A stretch of 64,000 nucleotides of DNA from Rostratula benghalensis (taxonomy: Eukaryota; Chordata; Aves; Charadriiformes; Rostratulidae). This document shows positions 12,358 through 23,817 of the stretch, piece after piece. Under the pieces are notes generated by a model. The model was given only the letters and a program-made list of their open reading frames with translations. It did not search any database and was not told where the DNA came from. The first letter of the stretch is position 1. Each line of letters opens with the position of its first letter. Location: the NCBI GenBank assembly GCA_013399305.1, contig VXAI01000019.1, positions 5,516,260 through 5,580,259 on the forward strand, in the 5' to 3' direction. The position numbers and the translations under genes are program-made.

Positions 12358-14759
12358 AAACTGGTTTAAGTGGTTTAGAAAATGTAACCCAGTGCCATGA
12401 CTTTCCACTTCAATGGATAGTTTCTACGGTTTTCCTGGAATTCCAATGTCTTTGCAAAACAGCATGGCAGAGGAGCAGATGCCAACTGAAGTGAGATATT
12501 TGTTGTATAACCATTTGGAAAATACAGTATTTTCTATTCTCCAATCCTTTAAGCAGAACAAAAGTGCTGAAATATATGGCCAAAGACAGGGCTGCTTCTT
12601 TCAGTGGGACACTCCTGTCCAAAGTCTATCATGGAAAACAAGAATTCCAATATATAAAGAAATAGGAACAGCTTTCCAAGCTCATGCACACTCACAGCCC
12701 TAAACTTCTACCATATGAGTTATTCTGATAGGAATCTGAGTTTTTAGCAGTGGTTCTCAGATACACACACCAAAGCCTATTACAATGTTTCACCTGTCAA
12801 ATATGAGTCCAGCTGCACAAGTTCTCTTAGAACATGGACACGCATGGGACTACATCCCACTTCAGGCATAGTGGAGAAAACCAGATTTAAATAAAGCTTT
12901 AGATATCACAACGATGCATTTAGTCCTTCAATGAAACAATAATTAAAGCAAGTAAGTAGCAGAGAAAGTATTGCCTAACTTATCCTGTGAATATATTGGT
13001 TCTTTATAATATTTAGTCAGCAGAGACCTCACTCTGTGAAAAAACAACTCCTGCACTACTTTGGAATAAAGCATCATGTTGCCTGTAGGTGGGGAATTGT
13101 ACCAGAACATGAAGTGGCTTTATTACCTATTTTATGTAAAAATAAACCAAAAAAGATTAACCTGCGCAGATACCATTCATAACTCTGAATCTAAATCTAA
13201 ATTAAAGGAAAAGAGGGGTTTTTCTCATCATGTAATGATTTGGTTTTATGGCACTCAGTAGTACAGTTATGCTGGAGAGGTGCAGCACCTCTCAATGTTA
13301 GATTTCAGTTTAACATAATAAATCATATTAGTTTGAATTACCTACCCACCACCTCCCTTGTACACTGCTAGAATCATGCTGATTTTTAACTTGTAATTTT
13401 TTTTTTTCATATTCAGTTTCTCCTATCCCATAGTGCCTTAAAGAGCTCTAAAACACATGGCTAATCCCCAACCACTTGGTTTCCCTGGAAAGAAACCCGT
13501 AACAGTCTCCCCACAAACTCCTGCCTTAACTCTTTCACGTGTCATTCACCTCTTCTTGCAGCAAAGAGCACAATATATATTATTATCAATTTTAAGACTC
13601 AGGTCTGGTTCTGGAAGGAAGGTGAGCACTTACTGTCACTGAAGTGACTCCTGTGTCAAACCCAAGGTTTATAGCCAGGGAAATACCAAGGATGGGGGAA
13701 TGACATTTTAGAGGCCTCAACTTGGGAATGTGGAAGGAGGGAGTGGGTACAGTTTCAAGATAAAGTTCAAGATAAAGCACCACCAGATTTTCTTTGTTAC
13801 TCCTTGTTTTTTTCCCCACTGTTTGCTTCAGTAACCTGGATTGCTTATTTCTTGATGGAGTCTTTAATGCATTATTTATGATGCACCCAAACTGATTTAG
13901 TTAGCCACTATATGTCATTTTTAAACTAATTCCAACAGTAGTTAACAGGGGTTTTTTTCAGCTACGAATTAGTTCTGATTTTAGTTTTTGTTGGGTTTTG
14001 GGTTTGGGGTTTTTTTTTTTTTTTGTGTGGCTTAGAACAAGCCTCCTTTACTTGCTGCAGACTGCAATGCCCAGAGAGGAGAGCTATAGTAATGTGATCC
14101 AGATGTAGACTGTCTGGAGGAAATCAGCATCCCAGTCATACCCACGGAGCTTACGCACCCCCCTGTTCTCACTGTGCTTCCGCTCTCCTCCTCAATTTAC
14201 ACTCATTAACTTCCACACCCAACACAGCCTTGATTACACAAACCGTAATCATACAAAATACCCTGTTGCCTGAAAATGTGTCATGTCCAAGGCCCCTTAA
14301 TTAATTTCTAAATTCTCTCATTTATCCAAATTTATTAATCACCTCACTGCTTACGTGGGCCCCTGACCCCGCACTGCAGTGATGAGCAGTCCCCAGGAGA
14401 GAGCATCCCTTGGGTGCTCTGGGTTACCCAGTCCCTGGGCGCAGGAACCCCTGCAACTGCAGTAATTTCATTATTATTTTTTTTAATAAAGAAACCTAAT
14501 TCAGGCAGGCAGGTCTTTCTCATCACCAAGTTACATGGTCTGCAGAGAGAAGGGAGCTGGTTATAATACGAGCCAATTCTTCACGAGAACCCCAGGCCAG
14601 CCAGCTGGGACATGGATTTTTGTAAACTTCATCCAGCCCTGGCAGGTTTCTGCAGTGAGGCCCTCTTTGATTCCAAGTGACAAGACAGACAGCTATCTAC
14701 ACCACCATTTATAGAATAAACCACGTGTTAAGAAAAAAAACCCAAAACCTCCAAAACTT

Positions 14760-14781
14760 AACACATCACAAATGATGTGTT
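14760..14781. repeat. Perfect short inverted repeat
   Basis: aacacatca, four-base spacer caaa, then tgatgtgtt: 9-base arms with no mismatch. Just before it gtgttaag (about 14724-14731) is the reverse complement of cttaacac, which overlaps the left arm, so two alternative hairpins share sequence. It lies 40 bases from the CR1 3' end and is too small to be classed as a transposon terminus. Confidence 0.7.
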
Positions 14782-14820
14782 ATTCCTTTTTTTTTATTAT
14801 TATTTTTATTTTTCCACATG

Positions 14821-15140
14821 GAATCCTAGAATCATCAAGTTTTCTGGGTTTTCTGGGTTGGAAGGGACCTTTAAGATCATCTTGTCCAACCACCAACCAA
14901 ACTCTGACAAAAACCATCACTAAACCCTGTTTCTAAACACTATGTCAACCCATCTTCTAAATCCTTCCAGGGATGGTGCCTCAACCACCTCCCTGGGCAG
15001 CCCATTCCAAGGCTCAATAACCCTTGCAGTGTAAACATTTTCCCTGATACCCACTCTGAACCTCCCCTGAACACCCCCTGCTCTCCCAAGACTTATTCTC
15101 CAGATCCCTCACCAGCTCCATTGCCTTTCTCTGGACCCTT
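14821..15140 (-). mobile_element. CR1 LINE, 3' fragment
   Basis: Begins gaatcctagaatcatcaag and continues ggttggaagggacctttaagatcatc, the reverse complement of the CR1 3' end. It then shows the characteristic ccaaccaccaacc, gggatggtgcctcaaccacctccctgggcagcccattcc and agctccattgcctttctctggaccctt segments. The element therefore lies in minus orientation with its 3' end at the low coordinate. It contains a short tttctggg duplication. It is a severely 5'-truncated, non-autonomous copy. Confidence 0.9.
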
Positions 15141-18100
15141 CTGTTCTGGAATGAAAGGCATTTAAAAATACCTGGCAATATCTCTTATTCAAGTCTTAAC
15201 AAACACGTCCATATATCACAAAAATCATTAAGTATGACAAAAGCCAGTTATATTGATTAGAACACTTTTTCAATACAGCTCGGAGGCACACCATGATGCA
15301 AAGAATATTTCATTCCCAGGAAAACCACAAAAATACAAATCCTGATTCCCCCCCCCGCTCCCCACCCTGCCCCTGTTCTGCTTCTGTTGGTCTACACCTA
15401 GCAAGAATTTATGTTGTTCTTTGACTTTCTTGACCATATTTTAAAAAAGCAAATGTAACTTGGATATAAGACAGTAAACTATTTTTCATGAGAAAGTATA
15501 CTGGGCTTAGGAGTACTTAAGTCTCAACTTTTATCCTCATAACTAACCTAAACACACTTGAATTTGTTGGCATTTCCATAATTGAAAATACATGACTTCC
15601 AATTACCTTTACATGCTTCCGAAAAAATTATCTCATGTGAAAATGCAAAAGAGATTTGCAGCAAATATAGGCAAACTCCAGCAGGAATAGACTCAATATA
15701 GCAGTACATGAAGATGCGAAAAAAAATTGCTAAGGATATAATATAAGTCCCCAAAGAACGTAAAACCCAGAGAAAATTGGTTGTAAGAAGAACATTAACA
15801 AAGAAATACACCTGAGCGAATAGTGGATACGTTAAATACATACGTACAAGGTAATTATGTTAAAAAAACCAGTGCTGTTCTGTGCAAAGATCAGTGCTCA
15901 TCTAAAAAATGGTATAAAATAGAAGTTGGAAGCACAGCTGATGTCACGTATGGAAAAGCTGAAAGGGACAAGTATGATAAATGCAACTCATAAAAAGATA
16001 GCGAATTAATGATGGGGAAGGCTACCATCAATAGACTGGTGATAATGGGAGCACAGGGATGCCTAGGACTTCCTATATGAAGTGTATTGAGGCTTTAGTA
16101 AGTTTAAGGCTTGCTTAGGGAAAGCAATTCCTCTGAGAATTCCCAGTGGGTACCAGCAATGAAGCAAGAGGGGGCCGGTGCAGTGTGGGGCAGAGCCCCA
16201 CAGTCTCAGGGGAGCTTCCACCAGGCCATGGCCCACAGCTCAGCATCCCCTACAGCATTACCTACACCCCTTCCCTTAAACAACAGCCATTGGCAGCACT
16301 TAAGCTTATTTATACCGTATCATGAAGAACGAATATTTGTATTAAGGAGAACCAATCCAACATCCACTGAGCTTTCATCTTTTATCTCTCATCACATGCC
16401 TGGGAAGCACTTGGCTTCAACACCGATGGGTGCGCAGATGAATTACAGGCTGCATCTTCACCAGATGTATTTTTGAGAAAATAGTGTCGGACGCTTTTGG
16501 AACATGGCATTTAGGAGAAAAGTAGGATGGAAGAGAAGCAGGAGTAATGATCTCCTGCTGCTGCAGGGTGGGAGGGCTGGAAGAGATGACCCAGAAAGTC
16601 TCTGCAGGGCCCTAAAACACAGAACTCAAACAGATTCAGACATTTTGCTGCCAGTACGATACCAACAAGAAAAAAGCCCCACCTTGTTTATTTTCTTTCG
16701 TAATTATAAACCTACACATCCCTAAGATCATGTTTTAGTTCAGGAAAAGTCCTTTGTTGCTCCACAGATTTCTTTAATGCTTAACTTTTGTTCAAACATC
16801 TAGTTTAGTTCTCGGCATCTGGCATCACCAACTCACTTTGTATCGCGAGTTCCGTACTCTGCAAAAGTAATTTCACCATAAAAAGGTGAAGGGCCGTTAT
16901 TTTCACCTCCATCAGGACGTGGGAATCCTCCCCCTAACTCTTACACACAACTTCTGACAGCTGCTTAAGGCAATGGAAGGGGAGACAGCTCTCTTCAAGC
17001 TGTTGAGCTACAGCAGAGCGGTGCGTTTTTCTCCTCTTGCAGCCTTGGCAGTCCCTGTCACTGAGACTGAGGGAAAAAATAAAAAAATCCTCTATCTGCA
17101 TCTCAAATATAGAGGGGGAGAGGCTTATTTTGAAGTTAGTGGTAAAAGAGTACTTACCAACTTCAACGTCAGTAAGAAAATGCTATTAAATTACAGATTG
17201 CAAGGTAGATATCTCTGTTCTTTACTTAAATTAATGGGATTTTTGCTGGTGGCTTCAGGGAAATGAAGATTTCACGTTATTTTAAATGGCACTATTATGT
17301 CATATAACCCCAAAAACATACCACATACTGTGGAAAAATGTGTTGTAGATATAATGGTTCACTACCAGTAGCTATATATATCCAATTTTGTACTTTACTC
17401 CTCACAACAGGAAAAGACAGGTTGCCTCTTTTTTTAATAAAACAGATAATGGGATCTTTTAAAACTGGGATCAGAGAAGCAGCGGTTTGTGAAGGTCAGC
17501 AATAACGTGTCTTCTGGCTAAATTAATTAGAAAGCCAAACACTTTCCACCCGGCAGACACTTGGACACTTGGAGCCCTTCTGAATCAAGCTGAGATGAAG
17601 CTCTGCAATCTGTTCTAGGACTTCCCAGCGCGTTGAAAGCTGTAACGCTCTGCTTAAATAGGGCACCTACACCCCCCCCAACGAGTTCACCCATCGCATC
17701 CAAGTTTCAATTTCCAACAGGTGACATCTCCATTGACCCCAAAAAGCCCCCCAAATAACCCCACACCTGCTAGGTACAACTCAGCAACCAGATTTTGGAG
17801 CTCTGCATATAACGCGGTGAGTTATTAATAAGCGAGTTTTAATTGTAAACGCCTTTTTTTCATTAGGAACTCCCCGTATGCTCTCCAACCTGGATGACTT
17901 GGCATTGGCATTTATCTCTCTGCTGGATGCTGCAGCCTTCTGCAGTCAACCTGCAGTGACAGTTATCTCTTAATTAAAACTCTACATGCAAATAGAGCCA
18001 CTGAAAAGTGGTGTGGCACAGCACACAAGGAGCGAGTATTTATCACCAAACGCAGATCTTTCTGCTGACACCAGAGCCAACCTGTGTAGCTACTGTCAAG

Positions 18101-19047
18101 ATCTCCCCAAGGAAATACATGCATCAATGGTCTTTCAAATATATACATACACTCATATATAAACAAGACTGTATAAACCCCTCTATAGTGAAAAACACTC
18201 CAGTGAGAAGAACTACGTGCCAAGAATTCTTTGAAAAAAATAAATGCTTTCAAAAGTATAAAAATGCTGTTTGCAATCTGCTGCTGGTTTTCCATTTAAT
18301 TGGTTTGAGTTTGCTTTGTTTGTACATATAACAGATAATGACCCTTTTACCCCTCAGCTGAGAAGTGGATTTTCCGACTTGCAAATCCCTAGGAGGGCTG
18401 ATGAACTGTGCCTACACCTCACATGCAAATCTGAAATACAGATGACATCCACCTTTCCTACGTTTCCCTGAGAAGTTATTACTTCTAAACATGCCAGGTG
18501 CATTATCTTGGCGTGGATTTTAACTCACAAAGTTGCTTCTGTAAACTGTGAGAACTGAAACTTTGCAAGACTATAATCAGAGGACATTGATTTGAAAACA
18601 AAAGTAATCCATTAGAAAGCAAGAGAAACGCTGGCCTGAAATATTGTAATTTTGGGGTTTTTTTCTTCTTCGTCTTGGAAACGCAGCATAATAATCACGG
18701 TCTGTAATATAAAGCTTGTAATTGTCTTCTGAAAAAGAGAAAGATTTCTTAAGAAAAATGGTTATGCATTAGAACTGACGCTCATTTCTGAAGCAACCGC
18801 TTTGTATTTTGAGGCATTTTGGTGGTCTCAGAAATTTAACAGCTGCTGCTCGGCAGATTGCTAAATGAAACGGAGTGCCCTGTTCTTACAGGGGTCAGAC
18901 TGCGTGATCACAGCAGCTCCTTCTTCAATCCCAAGTTCAGGCAGTGCTCAGCTTCGCCTGAAATGGGAGTTCTGTCTGTAAAGAAATTGCAGAATCTGAG
19001 TCTTAACTGACAGTCTATCCTAACTGAAGTGCATTGCTCTCGCTGCC

Positions 19048-19049
<2 letters not shown>

Positions 19050-19078
<29 letters not shown>
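19050..19078 (+). repeat. (ATT)n microsatellite
   Basis: Nine to ten uninterrupted TTA/ATT units. Confidence 0.95.
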
Positions 19079-19524
19079 CATTTTCAAAAGGAATTACCTT
19101 ATAATGCAAGAGCCAGGTGCAGAGCAAAGGTCCACTCAGCCAGGCAGAAAGTTCGAGAGCTGAACTAAAAGCTCAAGCATCTCTAGCATCTAGGTTTTAT
19201 TTTTAGGATCTATTCTGCTCAACTCAACTGAACTTTCCACTTTATTTCCCCCAATATTAATTACAAGTGGGCACACAAAATGTTGGAAGGAGAACAGAGA
19301 GCTATTTCCACATGAGTGAAAATCCTCATTCGGCTCAGAAGGCAATTTTAAGTGATAGGCCTCCATATTTTTAGAAAAAGATACCTAATTCTTTTTTTGG
19401 GGTTTTTTTTGGGAGGTGAGGGCTTTTGACAGATGAAAATCAACACCAAAAAATGAAATAAACACCAGATTGCAAAATATTTTGATTAACTCATCCCTCC
19501 ACTTCAAATGTAAAAAGTTCTCAT

Positions 19525-19700
19525 GCAGAACATCACCTCTCACCACTCTCACACCAAAGAATTTCTTCCTGATACCTCATCTAAACCTTCCCAATACCTC
19601 ATCTAAACCTTCCCTCTTTCTGTTTAAAATCCTTCCCCCTTGCTCCACTCCCTGAGAAAGGGTCCCTCTCCATCACCCTGTTCACCAAACCCGAGTCAGC
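19525..19700 (-). mobile_element. CR1 LINE scrap with internal duplication
   Basis: Antisense CR1 text (accactctcacaccaaagaatttcttcctgatacctcatctaaaccttccc ... gtttaaaatccttccccctt ... gagaaagggtccctctcc). Within it ctcatctaaaccttccc occurs twice, 22 bases apart, a small tandem duplication. Older and shorter than the copies at 50 and 62 kb. Confidence 0.65.
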
Positions 19701-19847
19701 ATCACACAGTGCTGTGAACAGAACCCAGCTCTTCCCAAATACCTGCCAGAATTTTCACATTCAAATCCCCAGACTACAAACCCATCCCAGACACAAGCCA
19801 AAACCAGTAAAAAAAAATGAAAACAAAACCAAAAAACTCTCCAGTGG

Positions 19848-19921
19848 GGTTTTTTTTGTTTTGTTTTGGGTTTTTTTGGGGTTTTTTTTTTTTTTTTTTT
19901 TGTTTTGTTTTGTTTTTTTTT
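19848..19921 (+). repeat. T/G low-complexity tract
   Basis: Seventy-four bases of almost pure T with G interruptions, including TTTTG units (gttttgttttg) and a run of about twenty T. Two 85-codon frames over it are artefacts of the composition (Phe/Phe-Cys/Lys strings). Similar smaller tracts occur at 13996-14024 and 20400-20420. It may be a decayed poly(A) tail of a retrotransposed sequence in antisense, but no body is recognisable. Confidence 0.9.
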
Positions 19922-20597
19922 GCATTTCCAGGAATGGAATGGAGCATCCCAACCAGAGCTGCTGGCACACCCTATAATCAGTGTAGGGAGGATGCTGCTC
20001 TTGGCCTCTCTGTGTCTTGTATTCCCTCAGCAATGGGGCTGAAGATTTTACCAAGTTTCCACTCTCAATCCTGACCTTTGTAAAAGACTGTAATTTTTCC
20101 AGATGCTGATATTCTTTTGGATGGCAATTCATAAAGAGTAAATGGCTGAAAAAAGTAACCTTTGAAAGAAATGCTTCTTTATTTTTCCTAGCCATGACTT
20201 TTTATTATAAGAGGTGAAATGGGCTGAGCCCTGTCACATCTGGTTTATCATTCTTCCAGCAGGACTCTGTGGTAGCCTACATACTTTGTGTTTTCAGTGT
20301 TGCTTTGGGCTAAGTTGGGAGGTATGTGTGTGTGTGGAGCAGTTGTAATGGGATGGAAATGCATCCTGAAGAGCACCAGAGGATCTGGGTTTCGTTGGGG
20401 TTGGTTTTGTTTTGTTTTTTTGGAAGGGAGTCGTGGAGAGGCTTGTTAAGGAGAAAATAAATCTGCTAAGAATGAGCCGCAAATCATCTGGTGTTCAGAA
20501 TCAGGTAATTTCCCACCCTCATCCCTCCCACGACAGTAAGAAGTAATCAAAAGAGGAATCAAAATAAATATTAATTAGCTAAATTTGGGGTTCTTAC

Positions 20598-20761
20598 CTC
20601 TCCCAGGCCCTACACGAGAAAAGCAGTGGAAGCACTGGGAGGGATGATGCTAGTTTGGCCTATTTTTCCTACCGGTGCGGCCGCTGCCTCGCTCTCTGTG
20701 ATAAAGGGAACCTTTGAAGCAAAGGATCCAGAGAAGGTCTCAATGACACGGGACTGTCTGT
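20598..20761 (-). other. Exon-like segment with a phase-1-compatible short frame
   Basis: On the minus strand gttgtattctgtggtctgcag precedes 164 bases ending GGGAGAG|gtaagaac, a strong donor. Entered in phase 1, the frame reads about 50 codons (RQSRVIETFSGSF then a Ser/Ala-rich run) before TAG 17 bases from the donor. The segment includes a small CpG cluster around gcggccgcaccgg. If spliced after the upstream teneurin exon it would truncate the protein before the membrane span, as a poison or terminal exon would. Only splice signals support it. Confidence 0.2.
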
Positions 20762-23761
20762 CTGCAGACCACAGAATACAACTTCTTATCTTAGAAGAGC
20801 ACGTGGCAATTTCAAGAGATTTCAACAGAAGCTACCAAAGAGCAACAGAAGCAGCATTCCACAAAGCTCACCTATAAAACCAGTATCTTAGTTCTCAGCA
20901 TTCAAACTAGTTACTACTTTTAGTGTGGTTATTTTTATCCTTTAGCTGCATGTTTTTGGACCATTAGCTATTTCAGAAGATCGTGGCTTTGGCCTCAAAG
21001 AGAAGGAAGAGCAGGAGGTGTGAGATGACCAGCTCCTGATGGAAAGCTGCCCCAGGGACCAACGTGTCCCGCCGTGAGCTGGAGTCCTCCTGGCAGAGCC
21101 CCATGAGGACCAGCCCTGCTGTCGGGCGGCCACGGGGACAAAGAAAACGTCGTGCTGCTGCAGGCTGTGTTCTCCCAATAAAATAAAGCAAACCAATAAA
21201 GCTGCCCATAAAAAACTAAGGAACCACGGGATGCTTTACTGAAGCTGAAGTTCAGCACTGAGAAAGGAGAAAGCAGTCCTGCTACAAAGCATCAAGCTTC
21301 TCTAACCAGAGGAGACTTGAACTTCGCAGGGTTTGTACACCTGAAGGTAAAGCAGCGGAGGAGGTATTTTTGTCAGCTCTTCCTTGCTCCATTCTCAAAA
21401 GCTCTTCCCTTCTTGCTTTGCTTTCAAGTTTGCTTCCCCCTCCACCCCGCTATACTAAATGTAACTCCTTAACACAGGAATTTTGGGGAGAGGAGGAATT
21501 AGAGAATTACCAGAAAATTATTGACTGTTGTCTCACGCGGTACCACTCTGGCAAGCAACGGGACATTTACTGGACATTGATGTCTCATTACATCTAGGAT
21601 GTAATTTATTTCTCTGCTGGAACAGAACTTATCAGCTTTGCCCACGCGGAGAAAATGTTTCTACCTTAGAAACAAATAGAGCACCACAGGCAGGAAGCTG
21701 GAAAGCTTAAATGAAAACCCACCGCATGAGCACCAAGGTCTGCTCGTACCGAAGCCTCCGAGGCAGCTGTGCTGAAGGGGGCCGGAGGTGGCATTTTAGG
21801 GCCAGGTTTTTGACAAAACCTCGTCTCGTTGAGGGATGATTTAGAAAAACAAGAACAATAAAAAGCTGTCGGGAACCAAGAACTCAGAGAAAGCTGGACT
21901 CCTTATTTAGGCATCTCTGGAAATCCAGCCTTAAACAACAAACTCCCCCACCAACAAAGGGACAACCAAGTCCCTTATTTTAGCCTGAATATATAAACAA
22001 TAACTTTTTGACTGGTGAGAAAATTTATAAAGCACATTTTTAATCACTCTCTTCCACCATAAGAAATTACTATGATCTAAATTACAACATATTTTGACCA
22101 GTTACATAAAGCCTCTATCTGATAGCTTTTAATTCTGTAACTTGTTATCTGTGTTTGTATTTGGCAGGACTTTGTGCTCTAGCTGTACGTAGAATTTAAA
22201 ACCATAACTTTCAAATACACTTAGTTATCTATTCAAGTTCAGAAGAGCACAGACTTAACATTTCTTAAAAAAATACACAAACCTGTCACATGAGCTTAGG
22301 TAGGTCAGGAAATGCTGAATAAAGGTAAAAAAACCCCTTTGGCCTCAGACTAAACATGGAAAATTTCAGTCCAAAAGTGCTTTCCATAAAGTTCTGAACT
22401 AAGGAACAACAGGGGGTTCCAATAAAGTTTCACAAAGTTAACTATAAAATCCAGCAGTAATAACATAACCTTTCTTTCTTTGCCAATTTGACCACTTCAG
22501 CACAGTAAAAACCAAAGTAAAATAAACCACACCGGTTACTTCTAAGAGGTTTTATCTCAGTGAAAATAGAAAAGGCTCAAAAGATTGGGCCAAAATACAT
22601 ATATGGAAAATTCTAAAGTAGAGAAAATGCTTGTTTACACCTGACTGGGGCCAAGGGTAACAACCCCTCTTTACCCAGCTGCTTCCAGAATCCTTGGGCC
22701 CTTGTCCAAGGAGAACGGAGATGCCAACTGGGCCATCCAAATCTGCATCCAGACAGAGGTTTACCCGTCCCTTTGAGAAGGGATGAAAGGAACATCTCGT
22801 CTGAGCGCTCTGCAAACTCTCCCTCAACTTCCACCCCAGCGGCAGGATGGCCAACAGAAGCTGTATCAGCCTCTGGGGTCCTGAAAAATTACTTATGATG
22901 CAGTGTTATACCTTCAAGATGCACCTCTCAGTACCTGTAAAACCTGCCAGATAAAAGCCAATTACTAGGCAGGAAGCATTTAAAGGCACATGGAAAGGTC
23001 TGGAAGCCCTGCCCTGTCAAACTAAAACTCCTCATATTCTCTACTGCACGCGCTTTCCAAGATTACCCACTCCCTCACATCAACCTTCATAAACCTTGAC
23101 TGCCAAAACATCTACCAAAGCACGCACTGATAGCAAAAAGACACAAACAAATTGCTTATTTGACTGCCTTTCCCCCCCTTTCTGAAAAAGACAATTTTTA
23201 ACAGGTTCTTGGCCGAGATTACATTTGTATTCACACAATGCTCCTTTTATAAAGGGAGGTAATGCACCCGATTATGAGAGCAGCCCCTGAAAAAGCCAAC
23301 TAATGGCTTGACTTGGGCCACATTCATATCAGCACAAAGCAACTCGTTTTCTATGATGCTCGATAATGCAGCACTAGGTAAGGGAAAGACTACGCCCGAA
23401 CACCTACCAACTGAACCGCACTCATTCTGAAAGGATCAGACCATAGAAAAACGCAGTTTGTGAGCGCAGAGAAAAAGAGAAACACGGAATTGAACCCTGG
23501 GTTTACCCCACGTTTCATCCCTTTTGTACTTTGGCATGTGGATGCCTAACACACCTGCAGTTTTCTGATGAGGTTTGCTGTTACTGCACGGTGTTTGATT
23601 TAGCCTCCTACACTCGAGATGCCACGGTATCTACAGGAGGAGATAAAGACAGAGGCACAGTCTTAGCTCTCTCGCTCAGTTATCTGAGGTGCTTTCTTTT
23701 CTTTGTGCTGTTTGCATTCGTTAGTTATCTTTGAGGCATCCTAGTAGCCCAAATAATCACT

Positions 23762-23817
23762 CATTACATGTTTTCTGAAGCAGTTACCATCCATTACGTG
23801 TTTTCTGAAGCAGGTAC
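23762..23817 (+). repeat. Two-copy tandem duplication, 30-base period
   Basis: cattacatgttttctgaagcagttac is followed after 30 bases by cattacgtgttttctgaagcaggtac, with two mismatches. It is a local duplication with no transposon features. Confidence 0.85.

Noticed and set aside
19761..20195. 144-codon minus frame rich in Lys and Asn
   Set aside because: Produced by translating the T/G low-complexity tract.
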